Part shown: in pieces, positions 43,056-51,787 of the stretch
How the letters are laid out: each line of letters opens with the position of its first letter
How positions within the stretch are numbered: the first letter of the stretch is position 1
Assembly: GCF_022374875.2 (NCBI RefSeq)
Contig: NZ_CP092427.2
Span: 3,348,001 to 3,412,000 of the forward strand
Direction of reading: 5' to 3'
DNA: 64,000 nucleotides
Source of the DNA: Mycolicibacterium rufum
GTDB lineage: Bacteria; Actinomycetota; Actinomycetes; Mycobacteriales; Mycobacteriaceae
Notes under the pieces: model-generated
Seen by the model: only the letters and a program-made list of their open reading frames with translations
Database searches by the model: none
What the model was told of the DNA's origin: nothing
Made by a program: the position numbers and the translations under genes

Positions 43056-44027
43056 TCAATCCCGCACGCGCAGAATTACTTTGCCGGAGACATCGCCGGA
43101 CTCGAGGAGTTCATGGGCGGCCTGGGCCTCGGCGATGGGGAACTCCGCGCCGATCACCGGCCGGACCTGACCGTCGGCCAGCAGCGGCCACACCTCGTCA
43201 CGCACCCGGGCCACGATCTCGCTCTTGCCTGCCGGACCGTCGACCGGGCGGGCGCGCAGCGCGGTGGCGAAGACGCCGCCACGCTTGGCCAGCAGTTTGC
43301 CGATGTTCAGTTCGGCCTTCACGCCGCCCTGCATGCCGATGATGACGAGCCGGCCGTCGGCGGCGAGCGCGTCGACGTTGCGGTCCAGGTAGGCCGCTCC
43401 CATGATGTCGAGGATGACGTCCGCCCCGCCCGCGGCGCGAACTGCCTCGACGAAATCTTCGCTGTGGTAGTCGATGGTGATCTCGGCGCCGAGTTCGGCG
43501 CACAGCTCGAGTTTGTTGCGCGAACCGGCGGTCACCGCGACGCGGCAGCCGAGGGCGCGGGCCACCTGGATGGCGTGGGTGCCGATACCGCTGGCGCCGC
43601 CGTGGACGAGCAGCAGTTGGGACGGGCGCAGGCCGGCGGTCATCACGACGTTGGACCAGACGGTGCACGCGACCTCGGGCAGTCCGGCGGCGTGTTCGAG
43701 GGGCACATTGGCGGGTGCGGGCAGGACCTGACCGGCCGGGACGGCGACGTATTCGGCGTATCCGCCCCCTGCCAGCAAAGCGCAGACCTGTTGCCCCGGA
43801 GACCAATTGGTGACGCCGTCGCCGACTGCCTCTAGGATTCCGGACACCTCGAGCCCTATGATGTCGCTGGCACCAGGGGGTGGCGGATAGTTCCCGGCCG
43901 CTTGAAGGAGATCGGCCCGGTTCACGCCCGCAGCGGTGACCCGGATCAGGACCTCGCCGGGCGCAGGCGCGACGTCGGGGATGGTTCGCCAGGTGAGCCG
44001 GCCTGAATCGGCCACGATCGCGCGCAT
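43056..44027 (-). CDS. NAD(P)H-quinone oxidoreductase (zinc-free MDR family)
   Basis: A 323-aa medium-chain reductase of the PIG3/QOR group. GVNRADLLQAAGNYPPPPGA near residue 35 and LLVHGGASGIGTHAIQVARALG (Rossmann loop, ~140-160) define it; no zinc ligands are seen. It reduces quinones with NADPH in the family. M. tuberculosis Rv3777 occupies the same place. It ends 3 bp from the converging preceding gene and diverges from the MarR gene. Confidence 0.88.
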   Translation of the reverse strand: MRAIVADSGRLTWRTIPDVAPAPGEVLIRVTAAGVNRADLLQAAGNYPPPPGASDIIGLEVSGILEAVGDGVTNWSPGQQVCALLAGGGYAEYVAVPAGQVLPAPANVPLEHAAGLPEVACTVWSNVVMTAGLRPSQLLLVHGGASGIGTHAIQVARALGCRVAVTAGSRNKLELCAELGAEITIDYHSEDFVEAVRAAGGADVILDIMGAAYLDRNVDALAADGRLVIIGMQGGVKAELNIGKLLAKRGGVFATALRARPVDGPAGKSEIVARVRDEVWPLLADGQVRPVIGAEFPIAEAQAAHELLESGDVSGKVILRVRD

Positions 44028-44094
44028 CCACGCAAGGGTACTACGCTGGCAAAAGTCCCTTTCTTTTTACCTGTCAGCAATACGGTCGCCCATC

Positions 44095-44106
44095 TAGTAT
44101 GTGCGC
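44095..44106 (+). promoter_or_regulatory. Candidate -10 element for a leaderless MarR mRNA
   Basis: TAGTAT at 44095-44100 matches the actinobacterial TANNNT box and lies 6 bp before ATG 44107. Transcription would then begin at or next to the A of the start codon. GTG 44101 is an alternative start, but it would be untranscribed from this promoter. Confidence 0.5.
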
Positions 44107-44619
44107 ATGGAGGGGATCATCGGGGGGCGTACCGCCAGCGATACGCCGGGTCTTGACATTGCAGAACAACGGGCGTGGCAGAACTTCCTGGACGCCGCAC
44201 TTCGCTTGTACGCCACCATGAATCGTTCGCTGGTGGATAGTCACAAGCTCACACTCAACGACGTTCGGCTGCTCGACCTTCTGGCCAGGTCCCCGTCGGG
44301 CTCGGCGCGGATGGGTGATCTGGCGGAGTCGTTGATGTCGCTGCCGAGCCGGGTGACGCGTCAGATCCACCGGTTGGAGAAGCAGGGCCTCGTCGGCCGC
44401 GGCGCCAGTCCGGACGACGGACGGGGTGTGCTGGCACGCATCACCCCGGAAGGGCGCGAAGCACTGTCGTCGGCGCTGCACACCTACGGCGCCGCGGTGC
44501 GCACCCACTTCCTCGACCGGTTGACCCGTCCGCAGGTTGCGGCCATGGGGGAGAACTGCCGCCGGATCAGCGTCGGACTGAAGTCGGGCACGCAGTCGGT
44601 CAAGGTGGGCCGCGTCTAG
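44107..44619 (+). CDS. MarR family transcription regulator
   Basis: A 170-aa winged-helix repressor. NDVRLLDLLARSPSGSARMGDLAESLMSLPSRVTRQIHRLEKQGLVGR is the helix-turn-helix with recognition helix PSRVTRQIHRLE; DDGRGVLARITPEGREAL is the wing. No Shine-Dalgarno precedes the start, which fits the leaderless promoter noted at 44095. It is divergent from the quinone oxidoreductase, a likely target. Its stop is 11 bp before tRNA-Ser. Confidence 0.86.
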   Translation: MEGIIGGRTASDTPGLDIAEQRAWQNFLDAALRLYATMNRSLVDSHKLTLNDVRLLDLLARSPSGSARMGDLAESLMSLPSRVTRQIHRLEKQGLVGRGASPDDGRGVLARITPEGREALSSALHTYGAAVRTHFLDRLTRPQVAAMGENCRRISVGLKSGTQSVKVGRV

Positions 44620-44629
44620 ACTGTCCCGC

Positions 44630-44716
44630 GGTGGCGTGGCAGAGCGGCCTAATGCACTCGCCTTGAAAGCGAGAGACGGCTAACACCGTCCGGGGGTTCA
44701 AATCCCTCCGCCACCG
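44630..44716 (+). tRNA. tRNA-Ser (UGA anticodon)
   Basis: Acceptor GGTGGCG pairs with CGCCACC, discriminator G. The anticodon stem CTCGC/GCGAG encloses CTTGAAA with anticodon TGA. A long variable arm (AGACGGCTAACACCGTC) and the T loop GGGTTCAAATCCC mark a class II serine tRNA. No CCA is encoded. Confidence 0.96.
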
Positions 44717-44727
44717 CTCGCGTTCAC

Positions 44728-45383
44728 TCACACCCGAGCGGCGACGAACGCGCCCGCCTGGTCGACCATGCCGTTCTGCACGTAGGCGTAGTGCGCCATC
44801 GAGTCGGTGCCGCCGTCGCAGTACTTGTCGCCCGTAGCGCACTGGTCGATCGTCCGGCCGCCGTACACGGGACTCTTGTCGACCAGCGATCCGCCGTTGT
44901 TCATGGTCCGTAAGGGGTTGCCGAACACCGCGATTGCGGCGATGCGGGGCTCGTCCTCGGGCGGCGGGGGCATCGGCGTGAACACGCCGACGGGCTGCGC
45001 GATCGCGAGCTGGTCGATGACCCCGGCGCCCTGTGAATACCCACCCAACACGATGCGCGTGTTCGGGCAGGCGGCCGCAGTGGCGTGAATCCGGGCCAGG
45101 GCGTCGGCCCCACCGGCCCGCACCGACGTGTAGAGGTTCCAGTCGGCGGGATAGTCGACCGCATAGGTGGAGACGGATTTCGCTCCCACCTTGCCGCGGA
45201 CGTTGTTGATGAACGCCGTTCCGAGCCAGCCGACTCCGGCCGGCTCACCGGTCCCCCGCGCGAAGATCACCTCGACGTCGCCGCAACTCTGCGCGTGCGC
45301 CGCCGGCGCACCGGTCCGAGGAAAGCCGAAGCGCAGGCGAGAGCAGAAGCGGACATCACACCGACGATCGTTTGCCTTTTCAT
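44728..45383 (-). pseudogene. Secreted cutinase (Culp) with frameshifted signal peptide
   Basis: The mature domain is intact: SCGDVEVIFARGTGEPAGVGWLG, nucleophile GGYSQGAG, CATGDKYCDGG with the catalytic Asp and disulphide Cys, and MAHYAY with the His. It is a small Culp-type esterase. The signal peptide, however, lies in another frame: ATG 45383 gives MKRQTIVGVMSASALACASA, while the mature frame reads upstream as a poor VHEKANDRRCDVRF. Adding one G in CCGGTGCG (45307-45314) joins the two as ...FLGPGAPAAHAQSCGD with a fine AHA-QS cleavage site. Either broken in nature or a one-base sequence error. Confidence 0.75.
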
Positions 45384-45563
45384 GCACGTGTTCGTTCCAC
45401 GACGCGACACGTGCTAAACGAGGCTAGCAAACCCATTTACCATTTAACGTAGATTGCTGTCATCGGACGGTCCTGTCCTCCGATCGGCGGACATCGACGT
45501 CCACCGCCGGTTTAAGCCCAATAGCGGACGTGAAAATCAGGCAAAGCCGTCAATATCAGACCC

Positions 45564-46847
45564 ATGACGACAGAGACGGCCGGCCCCACCCAACCGCTGT
45601 GGCGGATCGCCCTGTCCAGTTATGTCGGCTCGGCGATCGAGTTCTACGACTTCTTCATCTACGGCACCGCGGCGGCGCTGGTGTTCCCGACGGTGTTCTT
45701 CCCCGAGTTGAGCCCGATGATGGCGACGACCGCGTCGCTCGGGGCCTTCGCGGCGGCGTTCCTGGCCCGGCCGGTCGGCGCAGCGGTCTTCGGTCACTTC
45801 GGTGACCGGATCAGCCGCAAGCAGACGCTGGTCGTCACGCTGCTGCTGATGGGGCTTGCCACGGTGGGCGTGGGCCTGATTCCCAGCACAGCAACCATCG
45901 GCATCGCGGCGCCGCTGTTGCTGCTCTTCCTCCGCCTGGTGCAGGGTTTCGCGGTCGGCGGCGAGTGGGCGGGTGCGGTGCTGCTCAGCGCGGAGAACGC
46001 GCCGCAACATCGGCGCGGCTTCTACGGCATGTTCACGCAGGTGGGGCTCGGCACAGCACTGGTGCTCGCGAATCTGGTGTTCTACGTCGTGCAGGCGGTG
46101 TTCGGGGAGGACCCCGGGTCGGCGTTCTTCGCCTGGGCCTGGCGAATCCCGTTCCTGCTCAGCGGTGTTCTGATCCTCGTCGCGCTCTACATCCGGGTGC
46201 ACGTCAAGGACTCCCCGCTGCGCGAGCAGGCCGGCCACGTCGGCACCCCGCTGGCCGCCCTGTTCCGTCGGCAGGGACGTCAGGTGCTGCTGGCCGCCGG
46301 TGTGGCGATCTGCGCGCCGATGCTCGTGTTCCAGGCCGGCACGTTCTTCACCCACTACGCGGCCGATCGGCTGGACTTCTCGTTCGATCTCGTGCTGATG
46401 GTCGGTGTCATCGGCGGGCTGTGCGCGGTCGGCTTCGCCGCCATGTCGGCCGTTCTCAGCGACACCTACGGCCGACGCCGCATCGTGTCACTCGGGTTCG
46501 CGTTGACCGCGCCGTGGTCGTTCGCGGTGTTCCCGCTGATCGAGACCGGCCACAAGCTCGTCTTCGGGGTGACGATCGTGGTGACCTACTGCCTGATCGG
46601 CTGGTGCATGGGCCCGCTGGCCGCGCTGCTGCCGGAGATCTTCGCCCCCGAGTACCGCTACACCGGCGCCGCGCTGTCACACACGTTGGGCGCGATCGTC
46701 GGCGGTGCGCTGCCGCCCGTCGTCTCACCGATCCTGCTGGCGTCCTACGGCGGGTGGGCCGTGGCCGTGATGATGGGCGCCCTGGGCCTCGTCAGCCTGG
46801 CGTGTGTGCTCCCACTGCCCGAGACGGCGGGCCGGAGACTGCTCTGA
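45564..46847 (+). CDS. MFS transporter, metabolite:H+ symporter (MHS) type
   Basis: A 427-aa 12-helix permease. SSYVGSAIEFYDFFIYGTAAAL at the start, the loop GHFGDRISRKQTLV and the second-half loop LSDTYGRRRIV are the MHS signatures shared with shikimate, proline and dicarboxylate symporters. Substrate unknown. The 180-bp gap to the cutinase is the shared divergent control region, AT-richer around 45430-45460 (ATTTACCATTTAACGTAGATT), where the promoters probably lie. Confidence 0.88.
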   Translation: MTTETAGPTQPLWRIALSSYVGSAIEFYDFFIYGTAAALVFPTVFFPELSPMMATTASLGAFAAAFLARPVGAAVFGHFGDRISRKQTLVVTLLLMGLATVGVGLIPSTATIGIAAPLLLLFLRLVQGFAVGGEWAGAVLLSAENAPQHRRGFYGMFTQVGLGTALVLANLVFYVVQAVFGEDPGSAFFAWAWRIPFLLSGVLILVALYIRVHVKDSPLREQAGHVGTPLAALFRRQGRQVLLAAGVAICAPMLVFQAGTFFTHYAADRLDFSFDLVLMVGVIGGLCAVGFAAMSAVLSDTYGRRRIVSLGFALTAPWSFAVFPLIETGHKLVFGVTIVVTYCLIGWCMGPLAALLPEIFAPEYRYTGAALSHTLGAIVGGALPPVVSPILLASYGGWAVAVMMGALGLVSLACVLPLPETAGRRLL

Positions 46848-46850
46848 CGC

Positions 46851-47675
46851 TCACTCGCCGCGGAAGTCGGGAGCCCGCTTCTCGAACATCGCGGTGATGC
46901 CCTCGGTGAGATCCTTCGACGGCAGGAACGCCGAGTTCCACGCCGCGACGTAGCGCAGGCTGGCCGACACCGCGGCGGTGCGTTGCTCGTCGAGGACGTC
47001 CTTGATGCCGGCGACCACCAGCGGCGGGTTCGCGGCGATCTCGGCGGCGGTGGCCCGGGCGGCGGCCAGGGTGGCCTCGGCATCGGGGTAGACGTCGTTG
47101 ACCAGTCCGATCTTCTCGGCGCGGGCGGCGTCGATGTCCTTGCCCGTCAACGCCAGTTCGCGCAGATGCCCGTCGGAGAGGATCAGCGGCAGCCGCGCCA
47201 ACGACCCGACGTCGGCCACGATCGCGAGCTTGACCTCGCGGACGGAGAACTTCGCGTCAGCGCTGGCGTAGCGGATGTCGACGGCCGAGATCAGGTCGAC
47301 TCCGCCGCCGATGCACCAGCCCTGCACCGCGGCGATGGTCGGGGTACGGCAGTCGGCGACCGCGGTGATCGACTGTTGCATGGTCTTGAGCCGGGCATGG
47401 AAGTCCGCGCGGGGTTTGGCCAGGGCGCCCTCGGCCATCATCGGCGACAGCGTGCCGCCCATCGCGGCCAGATCGAGGCCGTAGCTGAAGTTGCGGCCCG
47501 ACCCGGTCAGCACGATCGCGCGGACGTCGGGGTCGGCGTCCAGTTCGGTGAAGACCTCGGGGAGTTCGGCCCAGAACGCCGGGCCCATTGCGTTGCCCTT
47601 GCCCGGCCCGATGAGCGTGACCTGCGCGATGTGGTCGGCGATGTCGACGGTCAAAGACTCATAGCTGCTGCCCAT
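46851..47675 (-). CDS. echA21: Enoyl-CoA hydratase/isomerase family protein EchA21
   Basis: A 274-aa crotonase-fold protein. The oxyanion pieces are NFSYGLDLAAMGG and AVQGWCIGGGVDLISAVDIRYA. At the position of the second catalytic Glu it has KLAIVADVGSLARLP, the Asp pattern of delta(3,5)-delta(2,4)-dienoyl-CoA isomerases, so isomerisation of unsaturated acyl-CoAs is more likely than hydration (inference). It converges on the MFS gene with 3 bp between stops. In M. tuberculosis Rv3774 has the same neighbours. Confidence 0.86.
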   Translation of the reverse strand: MGSSYESLTVDIADHIAQVTLIGPGKGNAMGPAFWAELPEVFTELDADPDVRAIVLTGSGRNFSYGLDLAAMGGTLSPMMAEGALAKPRADFHARLKTMQQSITAVADCRTPTIAAVQGWCIGGGVDLISAVDIRYASADAKFSVREVKLAIVADVGSLARLPLILSDGHLRELALTGKDIDAARAEKIGLVNDVYPDAEATLAAARATAAEIAANPPLVVAGIKDVLDEQRTAAVSASLRYVAAWNSAFLPSKDLTEGITAMFEKRAPDFRGE

Positions 47676-47710
47676 GGGTCAAGAGGCTAGCCGCCGCGCG
47701 ACAGTGCGGG

Positions 47711-48154
47711 CTACGACCCCATCAGGACGTCGCTCACCTTGGCACTGGGCAGGAACTGGCACGCCGCGTCGGCGAGCAGTTGACCGACCGTCTCACCGTT
47801 GGGACCCAGCGGGTTGCTGCCCTGTTCGAGGATCGCCCGGACCACCGCGACGCGGGTGGGCTCGTCGAGGCCGTTGTACTCCTCGCAGGTCATGCTCGTC
47901 GCGTTCGGCGGTGGCGGCACCACGGGGACGTCGGTGCCGCGGGTGGGCAGCGGCAGGTTCGGGATCGTGATGTCGGGCAGGCCGGGGATCGACGGGAGCC
48001 CGGTCGGCGCGCTGGGCTCGGTGGTCAGCGGCGGTCCGGGTTGCGTGGTCTGCGCGACGGCGCCCTCGGTGGTGCGCTGGCACGCCGTGGTCACGCCGAG
48101 CGCGATCGCCAGACCGGCCAGCGTCGCCGTCGTCACCCGCACGCGCGTCTTCAT
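47711..48154 (-). CDS. Putative exported lipoprotein
   Basis: About 147 aa. A signal peptide (KTRVRVTTATLAGLAIALGV) ends at TTAC, a weak lipobox; a Pro/Thr-rich linker with PSIPGLPDITIPNLPLP follows, then a small domain with two cysteines (SMTCEEYNGLDEPTRVAVVRAI and DAACQFLPS). That Cys pair and the E-Y-x-x-L-D pattern resemble small mycobacterial lipoproteins I cannot name. ATG 48154 chosen; GTG 48163 is an alternative. Same strand as the GXWXG gene just upstream. Confidence 0.65.
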   Translation of the reverse strand: MKTRVRVTTATLAGLAIALGVTTACQRTTEGAVAQTTQPGPPLTTEPSAPTGLPSIPGLPDITIPNLPLPTRGTDVPVVPPPPNATSMTCEEYNGLDEPTRVAVVRAILEQGSNPLGPNGETVGQLLADAACQFLPSAKVSDVLMGS

Positions 48155-48172
48155 CTCCGCCACGATAGGCGG

Positions 48173-48646
48173 CTACCCCCGTTCCAGATAGAAGTACAGG
48201 TGGCGCGGCGTGCCGGAGCTGGTGTCCAGCGCGCCTTTGCCGTTCATGATGCCGATGACGGCGTTGTCGTCGACGACCTTGAAGTGGTCGTGCACCGGCT
48301 TGCCGTCATAGACCATCGAGGCCACTGTCTCGCCGCGGAACTCCTCCATCCAGAGGCTGGCTTCACCGTTCATCGCCTCGATGTTGGAGAACCTGTTGCC
48401 GTCGGCGTCCAGGCAGACCAGGGGCTTGGCGTCGGCCGCGGAGACGAACGTCTTGCCGAACCAGTTGAGCCGCTTCATGAATCCGTTGGCCTTGTGGCCG
48501 GTGTCGAATTCGCCGCCCTTCCACTCGCCGATCATGAACTCGACGGTCGCGGGCGCGAGCGTGGCCCAGAACGCGTCGAGTTCCGCGTCGTCGATCCGGT
48601 CGGTGCGCCGGGTCAGCTCGGTGAAGGTGGTGCGTGCGTCGGTCAT
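48173..48646 (-). CDS. GXWXG/DUF4334 domain protein
   Basis: A 157-aa cytosolic protein. FMIGEWKGGEFDTGHKANG contains the GxWxG motif, and the C-terminal DHFKVVDDNAVIGIMNGKGA matches the DUF4334 half; together they form a lipocalin-like barrel of unknown ligand. ATG 48646 overlaps the hisC2 stop (ATGA), so it is cotranslated with the aminotransferase. Confidence 0.78.
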   Translation of the reverse strand: MTDARTTFTELTRRTDRIDDAELDAFWATLAPATVEFMIGEWKGGEFDTGHKANGFMKRLNWFGKTFVSAADAKPLVCLDADGNRFSNIEAMNGEASLWMEEFRGETVASMVYDGKPVHDHFKVVDDNAVIGIMNGKGALDTSSGTPRHLYFYLERG

Positions 48647-49725
48647 GCGCGTCCTGTCCAGGTGCGGGCGAAGGTGAGGAAGGCGTCGTTCTCGTGCGGG
48701 GCGGCGACGGTGACCCGGACGCCGTCCTCGCCGTAGGGCCGCACGATGATGCGGCTGTTGGCGGCGTCGGCGGCGAACGCGGACGCACGGCCGGGCAGCG
48801 GCAGCCAGACGAAGTTTGCCTGCGACGGCGGCACCTCGTACCCGGCCTCGCGCAGCGCGGCCGTGACACGGACGCGCTCGGCGACGACGGCGTCGGTGCG
48901 CTCGAGCAGTTCGTCGGCGGCGTCCAGCGACGCGATCGCGGCGGCCTGCGAGACGCTGGTCGCGGTGAACGGCACGTACACCTTCGACAGCGCGGTGACG
49001 ATCTCCGGATCGGCCACGGCGTACCCGACGCGCAGGCCCGCCAATCCGTAGGCCTTCGAGAAGGTGCGCAGCACAACGACATTGCTGTGGGCGCGGACCA
49101 GGCCGAAACTGTCCGGCACCAGGTCGCCGCGGATGTATTCGATGTAGGCCTCGTCGAGCACCACCATGATGTGGGGCGGGACGGCCTCGACGAAGCCGGC
49201 GAGTGCCTGCGGGTCGACGACGGTGCTGGTCGGGTTGTTCGGGTTGCAGACGAAGATCAGCCGGGTCCGGTCGGTGATCGCGGCGAGCATGGCGTCGAGG
49301 TCGAAGGTGTGGTCGGTCAGCGGCACCTGCACCGGGGTGGCGCCTGCGGTGCGGACCTGCAGCGGGTAGATCTCGAAGCTGCGCCAGCCGAAGAGCACCT
49401 CGTCGCCGACGGTGGAGGTGATCTGGATCAGCTGCTGGCACAGGCTCACCGACCCGCAGCCGACCGAGATGTGCTCGGGCGCGAAGTCGACGTGTTTGGC
49501 GAGGCGCTCTTTGAGCTCGACGTAGCCGTTGTCGGGGTAGCGGTTGATGCCGTCCATCGCGGCGGCGACCGCGGCGCGCACGGAGGGCAGCGGTCCGTCC
49601 ACGGTTTCGTTGCTGGCGATCTTGATGGCGCCCGGCACCGTCTTGCCCGGTGTGTAGGCGGGAAGATCGGCGAGTTCGGGGCGCAGGCGGGCGGACACCT
49701 GGAACAGTTTAGGGCTGCCTCCCAT
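48643..49725 (-). CDS. hisC2: Aromatic/histidinol-phosphate aminotransferase HisC2 (Pat)
   Basis: A 360-aa class I/II PLP aminotransferase. The lysine is in RTFSKAYGLAGLRVGYAV; VCNPNNPTSTVV and VVLDEAYIEYI are the cofactor-pocket motifs. In M. tuberculosis Rv3772 is placed here and acts on aromatic amino acids rather than being the main histidine-pathway enzyme. The N-terminus MGGSPKLFQVSARLRPELAD starts at 49725, 57 bp from tRNA-Ser. Confidence 0.88.
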   Translation of the reverse strand: MGGSPKLFQVSARLRPELADLPAYTPGKTVPGAIKIASNETVDGPLPSVRAAVAAAMDGINRYPDNGYVELKERLAKHVDFAPEHISVGCGSVSLCQQLIQITSTVGDEVLFGWRSFEIYPLQVRTAGATPVQVPLTDHTFDLDAMLAAITDRTRLIFVCNPNNPTSTVVDPQALAGFVEAVPPHIMVVLDEAYIEYIRGDLVPDSFGLVRAHSNVVVLRTFSKAYGLAGLRVGYAVADPEIVTALSKVYVPFTATSVSQAAAIASLDAADELLERTDAVVAERVRVTAALREAGYEVPPSQANFVWLPLPGRASAFAADAANSRIIVRPYGEDGVRVTVAAPHENDAFLTFARTWTGRA

Positions 49726-49782
49726 CTGCTTTGCTTCCCGCGGTGCGGGCTGTGTACTCTCTTCCTTCGGCGGTCAACGTCA

Positions 49783-49874
49783 GGAGGCGTGCCAGAGCGG
49801 CCGAATGGGACTCACTGCTAATGAGTTGCCCGCCTTAAAGCGGGCCGGAGGTTCAAATCCTCTCGCCTCCGCCA
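49783..49874 (+). tRNA. tRNA-Ser (GCU anticodon)
   Basis: Acceptor GGAGGCG/CGCCTCC, discriminator G, with CCA encoded (49872-49874). The anticodon stem ACTCA/TGAGT holds CTGCTAA, anticodon GCT. A long variable arm (TGCCCGCCTTAAAGCGGGC) confirms serine. Confidence 0.96.
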
Positions 49875-49897
49875 ACAACTGAACATGCACCACCCAA

Positions 49898-49970
49898 GCG
49901 CCCGTAGCTCAACGGATAGAGCATCTGACTACGGATCAGAAGGTTAGGGGTTCGAATCCCTTCGGGCGCG
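49898..49970 (+). tRNA. tRNA-Arg (ACG anticodon), integration site
   Basis: A 73-nt tRNA: acceptor GCGCCCG/CGGGCGC, discriminator G, anticodon stem CTGAC-TACGGAT-GTCAG-like loop with ACG, T loop GGTTCGAATCC. Its 3' third is duplicated at 59691, so integration has kept the tRNA whole. No CCA is encoded. Confidence 0.96.
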
Positions 49971-49973
49971 CTT
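49937..49973 (+). repeat. attL: 37-bp core in tRNA-Arg 3' end
   Basis: The sequence from CAGAAGGTTAGGGG to GGGCGCGCTT is identical to 59691-59727, the other end of the island. It spans the anticodon-stem 3' side, T arm and acceptor end, the usual attB segment for tyrosine integrases. Confidence 0.93.
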
Positions 49974-49987
49974 TCTACCAGTGAATA

Positions 49988-50023
49988 CGGCTCCCGCGGC
50001 ACATGCAACACGCCCGGGAGCCG
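49988..50023. terminator. Hairpin beyond the integrase stop
   Basis: CGGCTCCCG (49988-49996) pairs perfectly with CGGGAGCCG (50015-50023) over an 18-nt loop. It follows the integrase stop on the minus strand by 17 bp and also separates the element from tRNA-Arg transcription. Confidence 0.65.
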
Positions 50024-50040
50024 CTACTTTCCCGCCACAT

Positions 50041-51210
50041 TCATTCCCGAACGCCGGTGTACTCATCCAGCACGGCACGGACATCAGGCCCCGCGGTGTG
50101 ACGCTGCAGATAGTGCTTCTCCGTCGTCGCCAGTTTCGCGTGCGACAACTGCTGCTGCGCCTTCTCGGAGCCGAGCTTGTCTCGGACCACCGTGGCGACT
50201 GCCCGCCGGAACGTGTGCGGTGTGATCACGGCCCGGAGATCTTCCGGGAGCGCGGCCCGCAGCGATCGGCGCATGTTGGCCAGCGACATCCAACCTCCTT
50301 CTCGGTTCGCGAAAACGGGGCCATCTCCCGATGCGTAGGTTTTCAGCTGCTCGAGCGCCTCTACGCCGATGCGGGGGAGCAGCACGGTGTGCTCGGGAGC
50401 GTCACCCTTCCTGCGGTCCTGGCGATGCAACGGCTTCCCCTCGATGCGGCCGTGGTCGATCAGTGTGCCGCGGATGGTCACCGTCGGCGGGTCGGCATTG
50501 AGGTCGCAGTCCGACCACCGAAGCGCCAGCACCTCGTTGGGCCTGGCGCCTGTCGCGACCAACAGGTCCACGAATGCCGGCAGCAGGCGCCCCGGTCGGG
50601 GGCCCGGCCCCTCTCGGTCGGCGTACTCCCGGACGGAAGCGCGGACCCGACTGAGATCCTCGGCGGGAATCTTGCGCACGACCTTCTTCGGCACGGCCTT
50701 CGCCGGCTTAGTCTCTCGGATCGGGTTCACCGTGATCACGCCGAATCGGACGGCCGTCGCCATCATCCCCAGCAGAATCATCCGAAGCCGCTTCGCCTGC
50801 GTAGTGGCGCCCATCGCCTGGACGTGTCGGTGCGCTCGCGTCGTATCGACTTCGCGGATGCGCAGCGCCCCGAGCTGATTTGCGCCGTGCCTTGCCCACA
50901 CCTGCCGGTATTGGTCGACCGTCTGCTCTGACACTCCGTCCTGGTCGGCCTTCGCCACAATCCACAGCTCAAACAGCTCCGACAACGTCGATCGGTCGGT
51001 GACCTCCTGCTCAGTGATCGGTGGCCGCCGGTCCTTCAAGTGCCGCTGCAGCATGCGCCGCGCATCCTCCGCAGACTTATCGCTCGACCGCTCGACCCGT
51101 CTCCGCTTACCGTCGGAATCACGGAAATATGTTGTGGCGTAGTACTTTCCGCCGTGTGAACGTTCGGTTATACGGCCATGCTCGCCGGGGAGCATCCGCT
51201 GTCTAGGCAT
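50041..51210 (-). CDS. Tyrosine site-specific integrase
   Basis: A 389-aa tyrosine recombinase that catalyses att recombination at the tRNA-Arg gene. An N-terminal arm-binding domain (GKYYATTYFRDSDGKRRR) and SAM-like core-binding region (~75-165) precede the catalytic domain with Arg223 (ATGARPNEVLALRW), His332 and Arg335 (TPHTFRRA), His357 (LSHAKL) and nucleophile Tyr367 (KHYLQRH): a full R-H-R-H-Y set. ATG 51210 is chosen; it overlaps the repressor's stop by 8 nt, so the two are cotranslated. It points toward attL, 67 bp away. Confidence 0.95.
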   Translation of the reverse strand: MPRQRMLPGEHGRITERSHGGKYYATTYFRDSDGKRRRVERSSDKSAEDARRMLQRHLKDRRPPITEQEVTDRSTLSELFELWIVAKADQDGVSEQTVDQYRQVWARHGANQLGALRIREVDTTRAHRHVQAMGATTQAKRLRMILLGMMATAVRFGVITVNPIRETKPAKAVPKKVVRKIPAEDLSRVRASVREYADREGPGPRPGRLLPAFVDLLVATGARPNEVLALRWSDCDLNADPPTVTIRGTLIDHGRIEGKPLHRQDRRKGDAPEHTVLLPRIGVEALEQLKTYASGDGPVFANREGGWMSLANMRRSLRAALPEDLRAVITPHTFRRAVATVVRDKLGSEKAQQQLSHAKLATTEKHYLQRHTAGPDVRAVLDEYTGVRE

Positions 51211-51787
51211 CGGTTTCCTCGATTTCCAAGAGACGTTCATAGAGGCCAAGCAGCCGATCACGCTCGGCCTCGAGAATCGAGATCCGCTCTCGCGCGTGCT
51301 CGGCATTCTTCGCCGAGTACTCCTTCATCTGCTCGGACATGTCGAGCAGGGCCGGCCCACGCTCGTGCTGCAGCAGGTTGTGGCGCTGCACCTCGAGCGT
51401 CCGCTCAACCGTTACCAATTGGAGTGCCACGCCGATCTTGGAAGCGTCGCCAGGGGTGTCTTCGCCGGTGCCAGTGAACCACCCGAGAGCCTCGATTCCC
51501 CGTAGGGTCTTGCCGGGAAGGACTTCGACGTCCTCCAGCACATTTGGAAACAGCAGCGCAAGCGGTGGCAATTCCAAAGCAGTTGCAAGAGTTAATAATT
51601 CGCTGATCTCAAGGGTGCGCTTGCGGCCAGTCTCCAGATCCGAGATGACGGCTCTGGTCATTGGCTTACCCACAGACGTCCTCGCCGCGAGGTCGGCCGC
51701 CGTTAGCCCCAGGTGCTTGCGCCGATGCTTCACGGCGTCGGCGATGCCGTCGACCGTTGAGGCCGCCCATTCCTTCCAACTCGTCAT
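51203..51787 (-). CDS. XRE-type repressor with C-terminal coiled coil
   Basis: A 194-aa DNA-binding protein. The helix-turn-helix is IADAVKHRRKHLGLTAADLA followed by MTRAVISDLETGRKRTLEISELL (residues ~17-70). Then comes a small middle region and a long charged helix (EQMKEYSAKNAEHARERISI, to the end) that should form a coiled coil for dimerisation. Placed where an immunity repressor is expected, divergent from xis across a palindrome-rich gap and cotranscribed with int. Confidence 0.85.
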   Translation of the reverse strand: MTSWKEWAASTVDGIADAVKHRRKHLGLTAADLAARTSVGKPMTRAVISDLETGRKRTLEISELLTLATALELPPLALLFPNVLEDVEVLPGKTLRGIEALGWFTGTGEDTPGDASKIGVALQLVTVERTLEVQRHNLLQHERGPALLDMSEQMKEYSAKNAEHARERISILEAERDRLLGLYERLLEIEETDA

